A stretch of 64,000 bases of DNA from Celoporthe dispersa (Eukaryota; Ascomycota; Sordariomycetes; Diaporthales; Cryphonectriaceae): the NCBI GenBank assembly GCA_016584495.1, contig WAID01000006.1:3286001-3350000 (forward strand), in the 5' to 3' direction. Shown here in pieces: positions 23,348 through 35,900 of the stretch. Position numbers and translations under genes: made by a program. The stretch's first letter is position 1; each line of letters starts with the position of its first letter. Below the pieces are notes generated by a model, which saw nothing but the letters and a program-made list of their open reading frames with translations, was not told the DNA's origin and did not search any database.

Positions 23348-23989
23348 ATGTCTCGCTCCCGCGCACCTCTCGTTCTCGGTCTCACGGCCGCTGGAGGTAT
23401 TGGCTACTACCTCTACGGAGCTGGCGGCAATGCCAAGGTGGCTGAGAAGAACTTCGAAGGTGAGCCCGAGCTAGCTATTGGATCCTTGCCCCAGGTTGAT
23501 TCGGGGCTGCTACACAGTACCAGGGTACAATCGCTAACCCGGCCCAAAAATCAGCTGATGTCCACAAGGCCTCTGCAAAGGTCAAGAGCGAGCTCCCCGG
23601 CCGCGGTCAACAGGCCGAGAAGGAGGCTGAGGCGTTGGGCCAGAAGGTCGGCGCCAAGTTCGACTCTGCTGTGAGTAGTTGTCCTCGTCCACTTCTCCCT
23701 CCTTTCGCCTTTGGAAACCATCCCGTTGAGTAGTAGGGGTATATGACATGGCGTATGGATCAATCAGGGCTGACTGACACGGTCCGACTTATCCCTTCAG
23801 GTCGCCAAGTCGCAAGCCGAACTGTCCAAGGCCCAGGCCAACGCTGAGGCCTACGCGAAGAGCGCCGAGGCTTACGCGAAGGATGCAAAGGCTACCACTC
23901 TGAAGAAGGTTGACGAGTTCGATAAGAAGGTTGAGGACAATGCCTCCAAGGCCAAGTCGGGCATCTCGAGCTGGTTCGGTGGAAAGTAA
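23348..23989 (+). CDS. Calcofluor white hypersensitive-type small membrane/coiled-coil protein
   Basis: Three exons, 23348-23459, 23555-23670 and 23801-23989, give 138 aa. Introns have GTGAGC and GTGAGT donors, a GCTAAC branch site in the first, and CAG acceptors. The N-terminus holds one hydrophobic segment (PLVLGLTAAGGIGYYLYGAG, about residues 7-26), likely a membrane anchor. The rest is an Ala/Lys/Glu-rich amphipathic helix with repeated AYAKSAEAYAKDA-type heptads, ending SWFGGK. This matches small fungal proteins annotated as calcofluor white hypersensitive protein. The molecular function of that family is not established. The Gly-rich helix suggests a mitochondrial or ER inner-face anchor (inference). 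Confidence 0.82.
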
Positions 23990-24307
23990 AGGGGAGGCGC
24001 GGTTCTCACCATGCTGGTATGACATGCCATGATGATGACCCGACGGCGTTTTGTGTTTTCTTGAGGCTTGCTTGTTTTTGAGTGTCAATGGGTAAGGGAA
24101 TAATCATCACGGTGGATTTGCGGATTTGGAACTTCGTAGGATATTAAAATCTCCACCCATTCTCTTTGAAATTCCTGTGATTTTATTATTCCATCTTGTG
24201 TTCCCGGGGAAGACGCCGCTTCCTGCGACGATGCAAGAAAGATCCTTACCAACTCCACACTTCCCTCGCTGCTTGACAGATGGCCTGGCGCGATCAAGTC
24301 ATTGTTC
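23990..24307. other. convergent 3' region
   Basis: 318 bp between the stops of two convergent genes. It contains only untranslated-region-like, T-rich sequence. Confidence 0.6.
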
Positions 24308-27208
24308 CTAGTTTGGCAAGGAAGCAGCTACATGTTTCAAGTTGTCCTCGACAGAGCATCTCCACCGTGCAGGGTCCTTCGCGATGGGCTGCCAGTATTC
24401 GCCATGACGTGGGTCGCTCGAGACACACTTTGAAATGACGTCCTCGCGCTTCTCTTCTGTGCCGTGTTGCAGCAGGAACTTATAATACCAGGCCCACGAG
24501 TCACCCACATCACCGTCGAGCACGATGGCCTTCTCGAACCAGCTCTGCGCACGATCCAGCTTCCTCTCGCCCCAGAAGATCCGGGCCACCGCCACGAAGA
24601 GGATCGGGTCGTTTTCGACCTCCTTGATGGCCTGCAGCGCGAGCGGTTTCCGCTGCGTGCGGGGCTCTAGGTGCCAGATACGCTCGCTCCACAGGAGTCC
24701 GCTCTTGGGCATCTCCTTGAGCGCGGACGCCATCAGGTTCTTGGCCTGCGCCATGTTGCCGGCCCGCCTCTCGACGCGGATCAGCTCGCACCACAGTTCG
24801 GATGCCTTGGGAACGGCGGTGCGCGCGCGGTCGAGACGCTGCGTGCCTTGACGGTCGCACCGGCTTTCTCCTCGAGCCGGGAGTAGAGAATCCACAAGGA
24901 TATGCTCCTGGAGCAGGCCTTGACGCCGATGCTGTAGGCCTGTCGGGCCTGAGGGATCTCATTTCTGTCTTCGTAGACCTGGCCCTTGAGCATGTGCAGC
25001 TTGGCCGAGGCCGGGAAGAGCTGCAGGGCGTCGCCGACGAGCTCGAGCGCGGCATCGCTGTTGCGCTGTTGCCGCTCGAAGACCACGCTGCGCATGAAGA
25101 CCCGGTCCGTGGGAGCCTGTTGTCTTGCTGTCTTCAGAAGCTCCCGTGCCTGATCGTTGAAACCATGATCCGCCTCCAGTTTGACGGCTGCCAGCCAGAT
25201 CTCCTCGTTGTTCGGATTCTGCTGGAACGCCTCGCCGAGAACCTTCCGTGCTTCGTCGAGCTCGCCAGCCAGCAACTTCTCCTTGGCGCGCATCAGCCAG
25301 AGGGTCTCTGAGTGTGGACAAGCTTCGGTGGCCTTCTTGAGAACATTCCACAGGGCGTCTTTGCTTCCGTGGTTCCGCTCGAGATCCACTGCTGCCAGCC
25401 AGACTGTCTTGCTTGTGGGGAAGACGCGCAGGGCATAGGCATAGATAGCACGTGCTGTCTCATACCTCCCGCGCGCAATACTCATCTTCGCATCCTCCAT
25501 CCAGGTATCCTTCCGGTCGTCGTCTTCGTCCAGGCCCCAGCCAAGCGTCTCCTGTATGATGTTCGCGCATGTGACAACAGCACCCTCCGCCTCGCATTTC
25601 TCCGCTTCCGTGATCCATTCCTCGCGCTTCGGCATGGCGGACTCCTTGGCAAGGGCAACGACGGCACGCTTCAGCATGTTGATCTTCGTCTGGCCCATCT
25701 GCTCCACAAGGCGCGCACCGGCGATCCAGATCTCATGGCTCTGGGGATTCGCCCTTTGTGCCTTCTGTATGATTTTCTGCGCATTCGCTGGCGTCTCTAG
25801 GTGTGCCAGCGCGAGCCACAGCTCGACACTGTTGGGGATCTCCTCCACTGCCTTGGCCAGTAACAGGCGCGCGTCTGCCGGGTCTTCCTCGAGGTTGATC
25901 GCTTCCTTCCACAGCATCTCACTCTTTGGGATGTAGAGGAGCGCCTGTCGGATCACCTTCTTTTTGGACCGGGCGTCTGATTCTAGCTTCATTGCCTCCA
26001 CCCAGAGCCGCACCGACTTATTGTTCGCCTTGATGGCCTCTGCCGCGATGATCTTGGCATTCCGGTTCTCGTTCATCCTGATATTCTCGAGCCACAAGTC
26101 CTCGGATTTGGGGTTCTTGGCGCACCCTTTGCGATGAGGTTCCGCGCTGTCACGACCTTCCCGGCAAGCTCCTCCACCCTGGCCGCTGCGATCCAGGCAG
26201 GCGGGTGCAACGGGTTGGACTCGTATGCCGACTTCAGCAGCTTGCGCGCGAAGTCCACATCCCCACGCTGACCTCTGGTATCTCGCCAGCCTTGGCCATG
26301 GATGTGAGGTATCCCTTGGGGTCCACGCTTGTCGACGTACCGAGGGAGGTAGCGGTTCCGCTGTTCTGAGATGCCTGATCAAGCCTGGCCTCGAGCACCT
26401 TCTTCTGGGCAGCACCGATCTTGGCAAAGTTCGTCATGGACCCGTCCTTGGCATCCGCGCCTCCGTCATCATTGACCGTCGTGCCCATCTCGCCAGCGTC
26501 GCGGGCGGCCGCGAGACGGAATCGGGAACCGCGTAGAACCTCTGGCGGCGTGCCTCCCGTTCACGTTTCGTCTTGCCGGTCATGTCTTTGACGTCGGGGA
26601 GATTAGCCCATTCGTCGTCGGTAACGGAGCCAAGGGCGCGCTTCAGGTCGGCAAATTGCTGCTGGATCTTGGGATTTTTGAGCTCGTATTCGGCTACTTC
26701 TTCGCGCTCGCGTGCTTCCCTGTGGTAGAGACAGATGTGTCGGTATTCTGGTTCATCTATCATCACAAACGATGAACTCTGTGCTTGCACACACACTCAG
26801 GAGATACCGAGAGACGGCGACGAGACGGAGGATGGTGGAGGGTTGGGACAAACTGACCTCTGTTTCTGGCGACGCTTGGCCATCTTCTCGTCTACCTCTT
26901 TCCATATGCGATCTGCCTCCTCGTCGTCCTTCTCGTAGATGCCGCCTGCGAATAGGCCAACCTCGTTATCAGGGTCTTGATAGCGTGCGTCGTCATCGTT
27001 GTCGCCACCGCCGCCATCATCCTTTGCCTCGGTGAGACCAAGCTGCTCGGAGCGCTTCTTGATGGCTGATGAGATCTGCTCTTCGCTGGGCCCATCGCGC
27101 GCAGGACCCAGATCGGACCGTGTGGTGAAGCCAACGGCACCTCGACCTATGCCGGCAACATAGTTCTCTGGGGCCGGCTGGCTCAGAAAAATCACGACGG
27201 CTGGTCAT
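24308..27208 (-). CDS. PRP6: Pre-mRNA splicing factor Prp6 (Prp1 in fission yeast), five apparent frameshifts
   Basis: Two exons, 27208-26858 and 26719-24308 (donor GTCAGT, acceptor CAG). The start at 27208 gives MTSRRDF, matching the family better than the internal ATG at 27195. Five single-base problems break the frame: one extra base at 27187-27191 (A run on +), and one missing base each at about 26515, 26261-26264, 26124-26127 and 24834-24836. Net correction gives exactly 921 aa, the usual size. The N-terminal Prp1_N region (PAPENYVAGIGRGAVGFTTRSDLG) is followed by HAT/TPR-type repeats, for example NPKSEDLWLE, ANPQSHEIW and ACPHSETLW. Prp6 bridges U5 and U4/U6 in the tri-snRNP. It is essential in yeasts, which argues that the indels are sequence errors and not decay. 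Confidence 0.93.
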
Positions 27209-29058
27209 TCTGGAGAACTTCGCAGGGGCTGGTGAATGTTTCTGGCGAAGTTGGTAGGGAAAGATTCGAGGCAGCTTGGCGATGCCGACCGAGTAGCAGT
27301 GACAAGGCACTGACTACTGCCTCTGGTTGGGGGGGGGGTGCAAGTTGCAGGGTAGCCCCATGTTGTTTGCTTACTAAGCCATACAACCTTACTTGAGTAA
27401 CTTCACTGCTTCCGTGTGAGCCATGAGTACATCAAAAGCTTGTCACCCATGAAAGCGCAAGTTTGTTTGTAGACTTGCAATATTTATATACCTTTGCCTT
27501 ACTATTTTGAGAGGAACATGGTCTTACAAATTTCATAAAACTCAAGCATGCACTTTGTCGAAATAGTGCATCAGGCCTCTCCTGTGTTCTTCTATTATTG
27601 CCTAGGTGAATTGTTGAACCTGGTTCAGCAGCCATTATCTCACTCTCACATGCAACTCCTATTTTGCACCTGTCACAGTATGGTTGAGACCAAGACTTAT
27701 GCTGGTGCTATAAAGTGGGATTCAAGGATCGTTGAAATAATGATTGTAATGTCCGAGCCAACAGGGCCCATGGTTACACATTCACATTCGGTAAGCACAG
27801 GAACCATGCAGCACTTCATTCCAGATTTGTCAGAAATAATTAGAATAATTTGGTTCCAACATGGATTCGAGCGCATCACCTAAAGGAGATCATACCATGA
27901 ACGTGCTCGAATCGATAAGCTAGGGCTTTGAGGAAAGGTGTGCGAGATTCATCAAGCCCAATGTCTGCACCTCATCTCTCCATCAGAACTTCCTCGGGTG
28001 TGTGTGGTTACAAATGGAGAGACAGCTGGGCAGTTTTATCTTGTTCGGCTGCAGCAGTATTAAACCCGAGTAAGTAATGTGAAATAACTCCTGGGAAGGG
28101 TTGCGAGCAGATATTTTGAACGGACAGCAGGAACACACCAAGGCTTTTCTGCTATTCACGAACCTGCGCTGTAGAGAGCCATAAACCTCCGAGCCTCGCG
28201 GACGTGTCCTATGAGGCCGGTCTGAACGCTTAGTACTACACCCTGGGGATCAAGATCTAGACTTTCGGACCCAGGTTTGACATGGGCGGTGCATAATTTG
28301 ACGAAATTTATATTTGCAGACATGTACCATGTTGATGACCTTTTGGGAGTGTTGTTTCCACATGAATGATCATTCCATTTGGTTTCACCTCGCCATTCAG
28401 TGCTGATGCCACAATGTCTGCTCTGTTTGAATGAGAAGCGCTATGCCTCCCTTGGGTATCGTCTCTTTCGCGAAAAGGGGGACCATTTCCTCCGCCTACA
28501 CACCATTACATCGCGTGTAGAGGGTAATAAATCACGAATAGGAGATGGCTGCCATCTCTTGTACTACGTAGTACTAAACCGAGAGGGTGCCACCCACCGA
28601 GGCATTCATCCATTGAGATGGTACACTGCCTTCGGTGTAACCAGGCAGCCGCTCCCAGTGCCAAAACCTGCAACCCTAGTCTGACAGGAACCACTCTGGA
28701 GTGTTGATTTTCTGCCCCCACCTCAGCTCGCATTCGTGCATAGTTGCTGTCTTGGAGTGTGACAGCCTTAATTATATGCTTATCAGTCTAATGTAGCGCT
28801 TAAGCTCGCATTTCTAGATCCTCCTCGCATGTAGTGTTTACCGCGGTGGAAACACGTCCCGTCTAGCTGCACGCAAGAGGTCTGGATGCGCCCAAGGGGC
28901 AAAGGCAGGAGGCTAAATGAGACCCTTGAGGTTGATGATTCTACAAGAATATATAGTTTGCGAGAGTCGGACGGCTCTTGAATGTTTACCGCGGCTCTTC
29001 CAATTGCTGCCACCTCGATGCTCCCAAACCCTCTCAAAATCCGACTTCATCGCAGATC
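27209..29058. other. divergent intergenic region PRP6 / DUF3176-like gene
   Basis: 1.85 kb, AT-richer than its surroundings. A 111-codon frame at 27548-27883 has no recognisable domain. I looked for tRNA-like boxes around 27860-27930 because of an inverted GATTCGAG/CTCGAATC pair, but could not fold a tRNA. No gene is called. Confidence 0.55.
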
Positions 29059-31058
29059 ATGGCCAGCCAGGCGTCATATGTCCCGGTATATCAAGCCGAC
29101 AAGGGAATGGGAGACAGATCGCCATCAGGAAATTTGAAACAGACGTCTAGCCACCGTGGGTGTTGGGCCGCGTGGGCTAAAGACGGCTGGCTGGTTGAAA
29201 TCGCAAGCACTTTGCTGGGGATTTTGTGCCTTGTAGCATTAATCATTATCTTGCACACTTACGATGGGAATCCCTCCCCTCACTTTGGTTCGGCCTTCGG
29301 AACGGAGCTCACGCTCAACACTATTGCCTCCACCCTCTCGACGGTGGCCAAGGCTTCCCTGCTCTATCCTGTCACCGAGTGCGTCGGCCAGTTGAAGTGG
29401 GTATGGTTCTCTCATGACTACCATCGGCTGAACGACATGGCCATGTTCGACAAAGCGAGCCGTGGAATTCGCGGGGGCTTCGAGCTGCTCTGGACGACGA
29501 GGCTGAGGACCTTTGCTGTTTTGGGCCCAGTTCTGATGCTGTACGGACTTGCCATGGATCCGTTGTCACAACAGCTGTTGTCCTACGTCTCAGTCAGTGT
29601 CCCAGCCTCGGCCGATGCCACCATATCCATCACCGCCTCATGGGTGGGACGAGGCACGGGTGCCCAATCAGGAATGATTATAGACGGCACAGGTCTGCTC
29701 ATACCCCCTGGTTTCTTTACCACATGGACCGCAGATTAATGAAGATGCAGAATCCAATGGAAACACGTACAGTGACATCGCTACTGGCCTGAAGAGTGTC
29801 ATACAGCTTGGCTTGTACGGCGCAAATGCGTTGGTCCAGGACATTGCCCCATCATGCCCCACTCTCAACTGCTCTTTTCCAACGTACACATCCCTCGCAG
29901 TGTGCTCGTCTTTCGCCAACATCACCTCTCATCTCGTCTCGGAGATCGACCCGACGGATGATGAGTATAGGCTTTGGTACCTATCCGGCTCATCCTCCAA
30001 TGTTTCTATAGAAGACGAAACTTTTTTTCACCGTAGGCTCGGCGTCCTCGGTCAACGACTCCGCTTCGACGGAAAATGCCTATCTCCAACCCTTGCAGTT
30101 CAACAACTCAATAGCGTTCAAAAATGTTTCTTTGGCGTTGGCAGATGTCCTGATGCTTTACCAGACCAGTATTAATGACGCCGGCCACCCAGTTTATGGC
30201 GCTGTCGAGTTCATCCTGGAGTGGTGTGCCCAGGAATTTACCACCAATGTGGTCAACGGGAGCGCTACAACCTTACGCCAAGGGGCAACAGGAAATTTCA
30301 CCAACCCACCATATCCAACACTTCAGGTCGGGTCGACCACCTACATGGTCGATCCGGACGCTCACGTCAGCACCTCAATGTTCCTCGACCGCATTCTTCA
30401 GGGATCAATCTATCGTGGTATGTTCAGCATTAATCAGTCCCCTCCAAGGCCTGCTTGCTAAGATGATCTAGACGGGTCTGAGTATTTCCATGCATCTTCG
30501 GATGCAATTCAGGCATTATATGAGCCATACAATGTCTGGCAGGTGGACCCGCCACTTCCGCCATATTCACTCAGCCGTGATATCAGCGGCACAAACCAGA
30601 CTGGACTGGAGTTCATTATCAATAACATATCGACCGGCATGACAAACTAGTACGTCAGGGAGAGTGGTTGTCTATTGCGTGTCATTACTTACTAACTAAC
30701 CTATGTACACAGCATCAGAATGAATAGCTCAGAGGTGGCGAATGGCACCTCGCATACGCAAGAGATCTTGGTTAAGGTCCGATGGAAGTGGATTGCAGCA
30801 CATGCATCGTTCATCGTACTGTGCCTGCTTTTGTTGGTGTCTACCCTGATCACCACACGCCTAAGCATTCTGAGGAGCCTTGCGTGGAAGTCGTCTCCCT
30901 CCGCTGTCCTCCATGCGTTGAGTCCCACCCTGCAACATGCCAGCATGGGGATATTGACAGAGTCTGCATCGACCGCTTTCGATCAGGATCAGCTCGTGTA
31001 CTTGTGTCATGTAGAAGGCGAGGGATGGCGGCTTCAAGCTCATGATGTTAAGCAGTGA
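29059..31058 (+). CDS. DUF3176-like fungal integral membrane protein, one or two apparent frameshifts
   Basis: The start at 29059 gives MASQASYVPV. Transmembrane segments lie at WLVEIASTLLGILCLVALIIIL, near ASTLSTVAKASLLYP, and at FAVLGPVLMLYGLAMDPLSQQ. A long extracytoplasmic part follows, rich in N-glycosylation sequons and containing CPTLNCSFPTYTSLAVCSS, typical of the DUF3176 family, and then a last helix AHASFIVLCLLLLVSTLI. Introns at 30418-30471 (GTATGT, GCTAAG) and 30650-30712 (GTACGT, CTAAC) are well supported. One base is extra in a T run at 30022-30028. Another phase change near 29693-29750 is either a 58-nt intron (GTCTGC...CAG) or a further extra base near 29737. Corrected lengths are 607 or 627 aa. 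The function of the family is unknown. Confidence 0.78.
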
Positions 31059-31764
31059 GTTGAGGTCATAGGGAACTCACCAGCCTCACGACATAGAACC
31101 TAGAAGGGTATACTTTACAGTCAGTAGCAATAGTATCCACTCCCCCAGTCTTGATTCACACTTCGTTCGAGAACAAAATCAACACTCCTGCAGGCGCCTC
31201 TTGCTACCATGATCAGTCCTACATTGCTCTCATCCATGTGTGACTTCTAGATTGATCAAAATTCCCGTCTTCTATACTTTTGTGTGTTCGGGGTTGTGGT
31301 GTCCTCCATGCTCGAACCTGGCCGCATATTTTTTGAACGGTCTGGATTTTAGTCTTCCATTTTACCAACTGGAGTACATACGTAGCCCTGGTACAACCCG
31401 AGCACTCTGGATTTTTTTGACAACTTCTTGCGATTACTAAAATATTCTCTATTTTCCAAGATTGTCTATTACCATATATACTATGCATGCCGGATGCTGT
31501 CATCTGGATACAACCGGATCGAAGGTCTGCAACACAGTGATGGAGGGCGCCGAAAATCCCCAGCAGATTATGATGGCCCCTAATGCAGAGCAGGATGGCC
31601 GCCCATGATATTTAGGCACATCCTCTTGCCTTGAAACCAGCAGTGTAGGTGGGACTCCATTTCATAACCCATTCGTGGCGTAATTCCGTGTTGTTAGGTA
31701 TCGTGTTATCGTTCACTCGCCTCGTAGGGTATCTCTCTGCAAGACCCCGGAGCACACATTGCGA
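31059..31764. other. convergent 3' intergenic region
   Basis: 706 bp between two genes that end toward each other. No coding signal is seen. Confidence 0.6.
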
Positions 31765-34700
31765 TCAGTGGGTGAGGACCCTGACAGCCTGAAGCATGAT
31801 GCCGAAGATCAAGCCTCTTGCCACCTCCTCGATCTGAAGACAGTCAAAGATACGGCCCAAGGCCTCGTTCGTGGCGTTCTGTCCCATAACACCGGACAAA
31901 GCAGCAGGCACACCGCTCTGGATCAACAAGCCACGGGCTTTTTCTCGAAGCTTATCTTTTTCTTCCATGCTCGGCTCGGGCGGCCATGTCTTGAGCTCCT
32001 CCTCAGTCGGCATGGTGTTCTCCCTGAGCTTACGCAAGTGGGAAGCGATTCCCGCATCGGAACAGTTGGTCTCGATTACAGAGGCTTGAAGCATCTTCTG
32101 GATGGACACAAGCGAGGGGTTGCCCGGGCGGAGCAGAAAAGACTTGGCGGCGGCTAAGAGTGCCCGGCGAAAGTTCCATGCTGAGGAGAGCGTGTAGAGC
32201 TCGTTGATCATGGCAAAGACAAGCTCCACGGCGACGCGGGTCTCCTGCTCCGAGATCTGGGAATATTGCTTCTTGGTCTTGGCGACTGGTGATATCCCGC
32301 CGCTTGGCACCTTTTTGGCCTGGTGCTCACTGTTCACCGGGGGTGCGCTGCGGCGTGCTATTATCGATGGAGGGCCGTGTCCTTTGGGAGCTGTCGGGCG
32401 AGCCCCAGTCATCCGGCATGGCGTCAGGTGGCGGCGGAAGCTTGAGCGCTTCAAGGCTGAGCGTTGAAGGGGATCGTAGTGGAGAGCGGAGGGCTGCCAG
32501 GCTGGACGCCCGACTGTTTGCCCTGCTGTCTCTGGGACTTGGCGACGGTCGATCCCAATGATCTACACGGCCCGGTCGATTCTCAGCATCAGAGTCGCCA
32601 GGGATCTGAAGACTTGGGCGTCGCGCCATGGGAGGCGTCTTCCCAGGCTGCACGGAAACGACAGACGACCGCTGGCTGTCCAGGCTGTCTCGGGGCTTTC
32701 CGGAACCGTTAAGCGAGAGACTGCTGTCTATCCTTGGTGGCGTTGGCACAGAGAATCGCTTGGCAGCACCATTTGTGTCAGGAAGAGAACTCGCAGTCGT
32801 CTTCCTCGATAGGCCCATGTTTCCGAACACGCCGGTAATGACTTTCCCGCCTTCGGCAACGCCCTTTGGTGCGTTGGCCAGGACGCCGAACACATTCTTG
32901 CCGAAGCTCTCGACTGCCTGGAACCCGGTCTTGGATTCTTGTCGAGTGTGTCCTTGATCCTTGTCTAGGAACCGCTTCATGCCCTCACTCTCCGCGAGCG
33001 CTTTGTACCAACACGCATCACGCACATACCGCTCTAGCTCGCCTCGCAGAGATTCGCGCGTGTGGATTTTGAAGCTTGGCAGGTCCTTGTGCTGCTCTGT
33101 GAATGCGGTGATCCCTGAGATGGTCGCTATCCTTCGAAGAACCTCATGCAGCTTCTCGAAGTCAGCGTACTGTCTGGGAATCATCCATCCGGAGTAGGAT
33201 GAAGAACTGGGCTCGATCTGGATGAGGTAATCCCAAGTTGGCTTCGAGCGGATGCGGCTCTTGTCGTTCGTGCTGTCATCATAGATTGTGATCTTTGCGT
33301 TTTGCAGGGTCAGCGGCGCTGGCTTCTTCTGCTCCGCATCGCTCAGGTCTGAGTCGTCCTGCGCGGGCGGCACCAGCTGCTCAAAATTGGTGAAACTGGC
33401 CTGATGGCTGTGCTGAGGCGATACCTTTGGTGGCACCGGGGAGTCTGCGATTTGGGATGACAAGTCACTTCTGCCGACTTCACTGCTGGGTCGCTCCTCG
33501 CTCCGGGGGGTCTTTTCGGAAGACAGAAGCTCAGGAAATCTCGACGACGGTGGCCCTGGGGTTGTGGGGAGAGTCTTGGACACCGGGTTAGACTCGAGAC
33601 CGAGCTCATCCACGTTCCTACCTAGGGCATCCACCAATCTCTCGGGAACGTCTGGCTCCGTGGAGGACTTTGGCTGGGTGAAATTTGCTGATCTCCGCTT
33701 TTGCTCTTCTATGATCATCTCGTTCATGCGCTTCATCTCCTCGACTGCATTTTCCATCTCCTCATCTGCCTTGCTCAGCTTTTTTCTTGTGGGCCTGGCC
33801 GGAGTCTCGGCGCCGTGATCTGTCCATATCCGCTGACGTGCGGATGGTCTTGGTCAGACCGATGTTTCCAACATTGCCATCCAGGTCAGCAAAGACCGCA
33901 CTGTTGGCATCCGGGCCGGTCTGCATCCCGACGTCGATGGCCTGGTTGAAGTCTGGCTCTCCGGCCTCCAGAAGGTAGACAATCCAGCCATTGATCCACT
34001 CAGCTTTGGAGCAGGTCTGGAGTGACATCTCGAGCATGACGCCTGCTAGGATCTCTCGCAAAAATGTGCGCGCTGGATCGCAGTCGTAGGTTGGTCGGTC
34101 GAGAAAGCCAAGCAGATCTTCGGACACGGCCTTGAACTTGGAGGATTGGTGTCTCTGGCTGAGCAGATGCGACAGGTTGGAGTCAGGGTTGGAGGCGAGG
34201 TAATCGTACACCGTGTCGGCGGCAGTCATTTTCGAATCTGGGGGAAGGTCCGCGAACGCAGCTGCTAGCTCGGAAAAGAAGACGATGACCATAGAGGAGG
34301 AGTTGGTCAGAAAGTCTAGAAAGCTGTCGGCTGGCCTCTTCTTGCCCAGGTGATTGGCAACGGAGACAAGAAAGGAGGTCAGGACTTTCCTGCAGGAAAA
34401 TGGGAACGACCGATCCGAAGGGAGGATCGGGCTGTACCACCACTTGACATAGTCTCTGATGACAGCGTCGACGAAGCCATTGAGAGCCTCCCTGGTCTCA
34501 GGCTGGAAGTCGGCGAAGCTCTGCGCCAGGAAATGGTCCTCGTCCTCTTCTACGGTCTTGCCGTCCTCGCCGATGTCTCTTGCGCCGCTCCTCTCCCCCA
34601 ACAGTCTTGCCATAATGTCGACACCTCGCTCGCCATGTACGGCCCGGGCATAGCCCGGATTGGAAGCCTCCCAGTGGACGTAACAGGCGATCCCTCCAAA

Positions 34701-35084
34701 TGCGCCGATCAGAAGCAAGCCCAACTGACCGAGGATGAAGTAGGTGACGGCACCGAGGCCTACGGCTATCGCACACAGGGTATTCGGGGTTGCGGTGGAC
34801 AAAAACTGGAAGAACCTGGTGGTGACGTCTTCATCAGGTCTCGGCGCCTTCGGCTGGGTCTGGAAATGGGTGCTTGTCGGCGACGATTTCGGTGAATTCC
34901 TGGTGGGAGATGGTCGCTGCTCCGCAATATCCCCGTCCTTCGCCTCCTCCGGCTGTGTCGGTATCCCATCGACGGGATCCTGCGTCTCAACGATGGGGGT
35001 CTCTAGCTTGTTGTCGGTAAAAGCCATGATGTCGGCGTCGGGTGGCCGTGGTTGGGTCGCATCTTGCAGGGTCATGACAAGCAA
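31765..35084 (-). CDS. PXA-PX-nexin-C membrane-tether protein (Mdm1/SNX13-14-19-25 class), two apparent frameshifts
   Basis: Intronless. Two extra bases, at 33780-33785 (T6 on +) and 32339-32343 (G5 on +), split it into three frames; removing them gives 1105 aa. Residues about 98-137 contain two closely spaced hydrophobic helices (a hairpin anchor). A PXA domain follows (about 175-360, with FVDAVIRDYVKWWYSPI), then a Ser/Pro linker, a PX domain (about 590-705, with WDYLIQIEP and the phosphoinositide-site region PRQYADFEKL), and a C-terminal nexin domain (about 945-1060, WNFRRALLAAAKSFLLRP). This is the SNX-RGS family plan used at ER-vacuole or ER-lipid droplet contacts, but I find no RGS domain between PXA and PX. 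The first ATG (35084) or one 57 nt downstream (35027, MAFTDNK) could be the true start. Confidence 0.86.
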
Positions 35085-35900
35085 TGCAGAGATACAAACT
35101 TCTTTGCGATACAGGGACGGCGAAAGGTCTCGATCTTCACTGTCTGTTCTTGGGGGCAGGTAAAAGCATTTCGCATCGACGTACCCTCTGTCGTCGTCGT
35201 CGTCGTCGTCGTAGTGCTCGTGCTCGGAGGTCGACTTCGAAGTCGGAGAAGGGGGAAAGGGGAGATGTCGGCCAGGGAGACGCGCCTGGCTATGGGCAAA
35301 AGACAGCGTGTCAGCAACGAATTTAGATAAGTGCTAAGTACTTCAGATGGACAAGAGAGGTCCGCGAGAACCCGCGGTATTATGGGAAGGGTTGAAGGTG
35401 CGGTCGAGTATACGGAAATGAAGATGTATCATCTGGTTTGTTTCGAGATGCTCGTGCCAGTCCAGTTCTGGAAGGCCTGGGTTCTCGACTTGATTATTGC
35501 GGTGTCGCATCAATTTAGAACCCCCCTGTCTGGGCAGTGCGAAATTCCTGGCGTCATATCACTCACGCTGTGGTCCTAGCGCCTGAGGGAGGTGCTAGTA
35601 CCCTAGCCCCTAGAATAATAAGATCTGATAACGATAAGACCTCCAACACGCCTGTAAGCGCGGCGCGTCTGTCTGCTCGTCCTCGGAAGCAGTCAGTTAA
35701 CTGCCTGTGTTCTCGCCGTGCGTCATTCTCCAGATCTCGCCATCTCTAACCACACGGTCTTCTTTTCTTCGATGCCAGTCAACCCTGTACTAACAAGCTG
35801 ATACCGACCACTTGCAGCGCTTGAAATTGTCAGACTATCCCAGACTCTTGAGCCCAAAAGCCACTGCCACTCCCCAAGCCAGCTGCATTAGTTCGTCAAT
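35085..35900. promoter_or_regulatory. divergent promoter region, PXA/PX gene / SUB1
   Basis: 816 bp between divergent start codons, including a (GTC)n microsatellite about 105 bp upstream of the PXA/PX gene start. Confidence 0.6.
35190..35212. repeat. (GTC)n microsatellite
   Basis: Seven to eight GTC units in the 5' flank of the PXA/PX gene, probably inside its 5' leader. Confidence 0.9.

Noticed and set aside
27548..27930. Possible tRNA or short gene upstream of PRP6
   Set aside because: Inverted GATTCGAG/CTCGAATC pair is present, but no A box, acceptor stem or cloverleaf could be formed.
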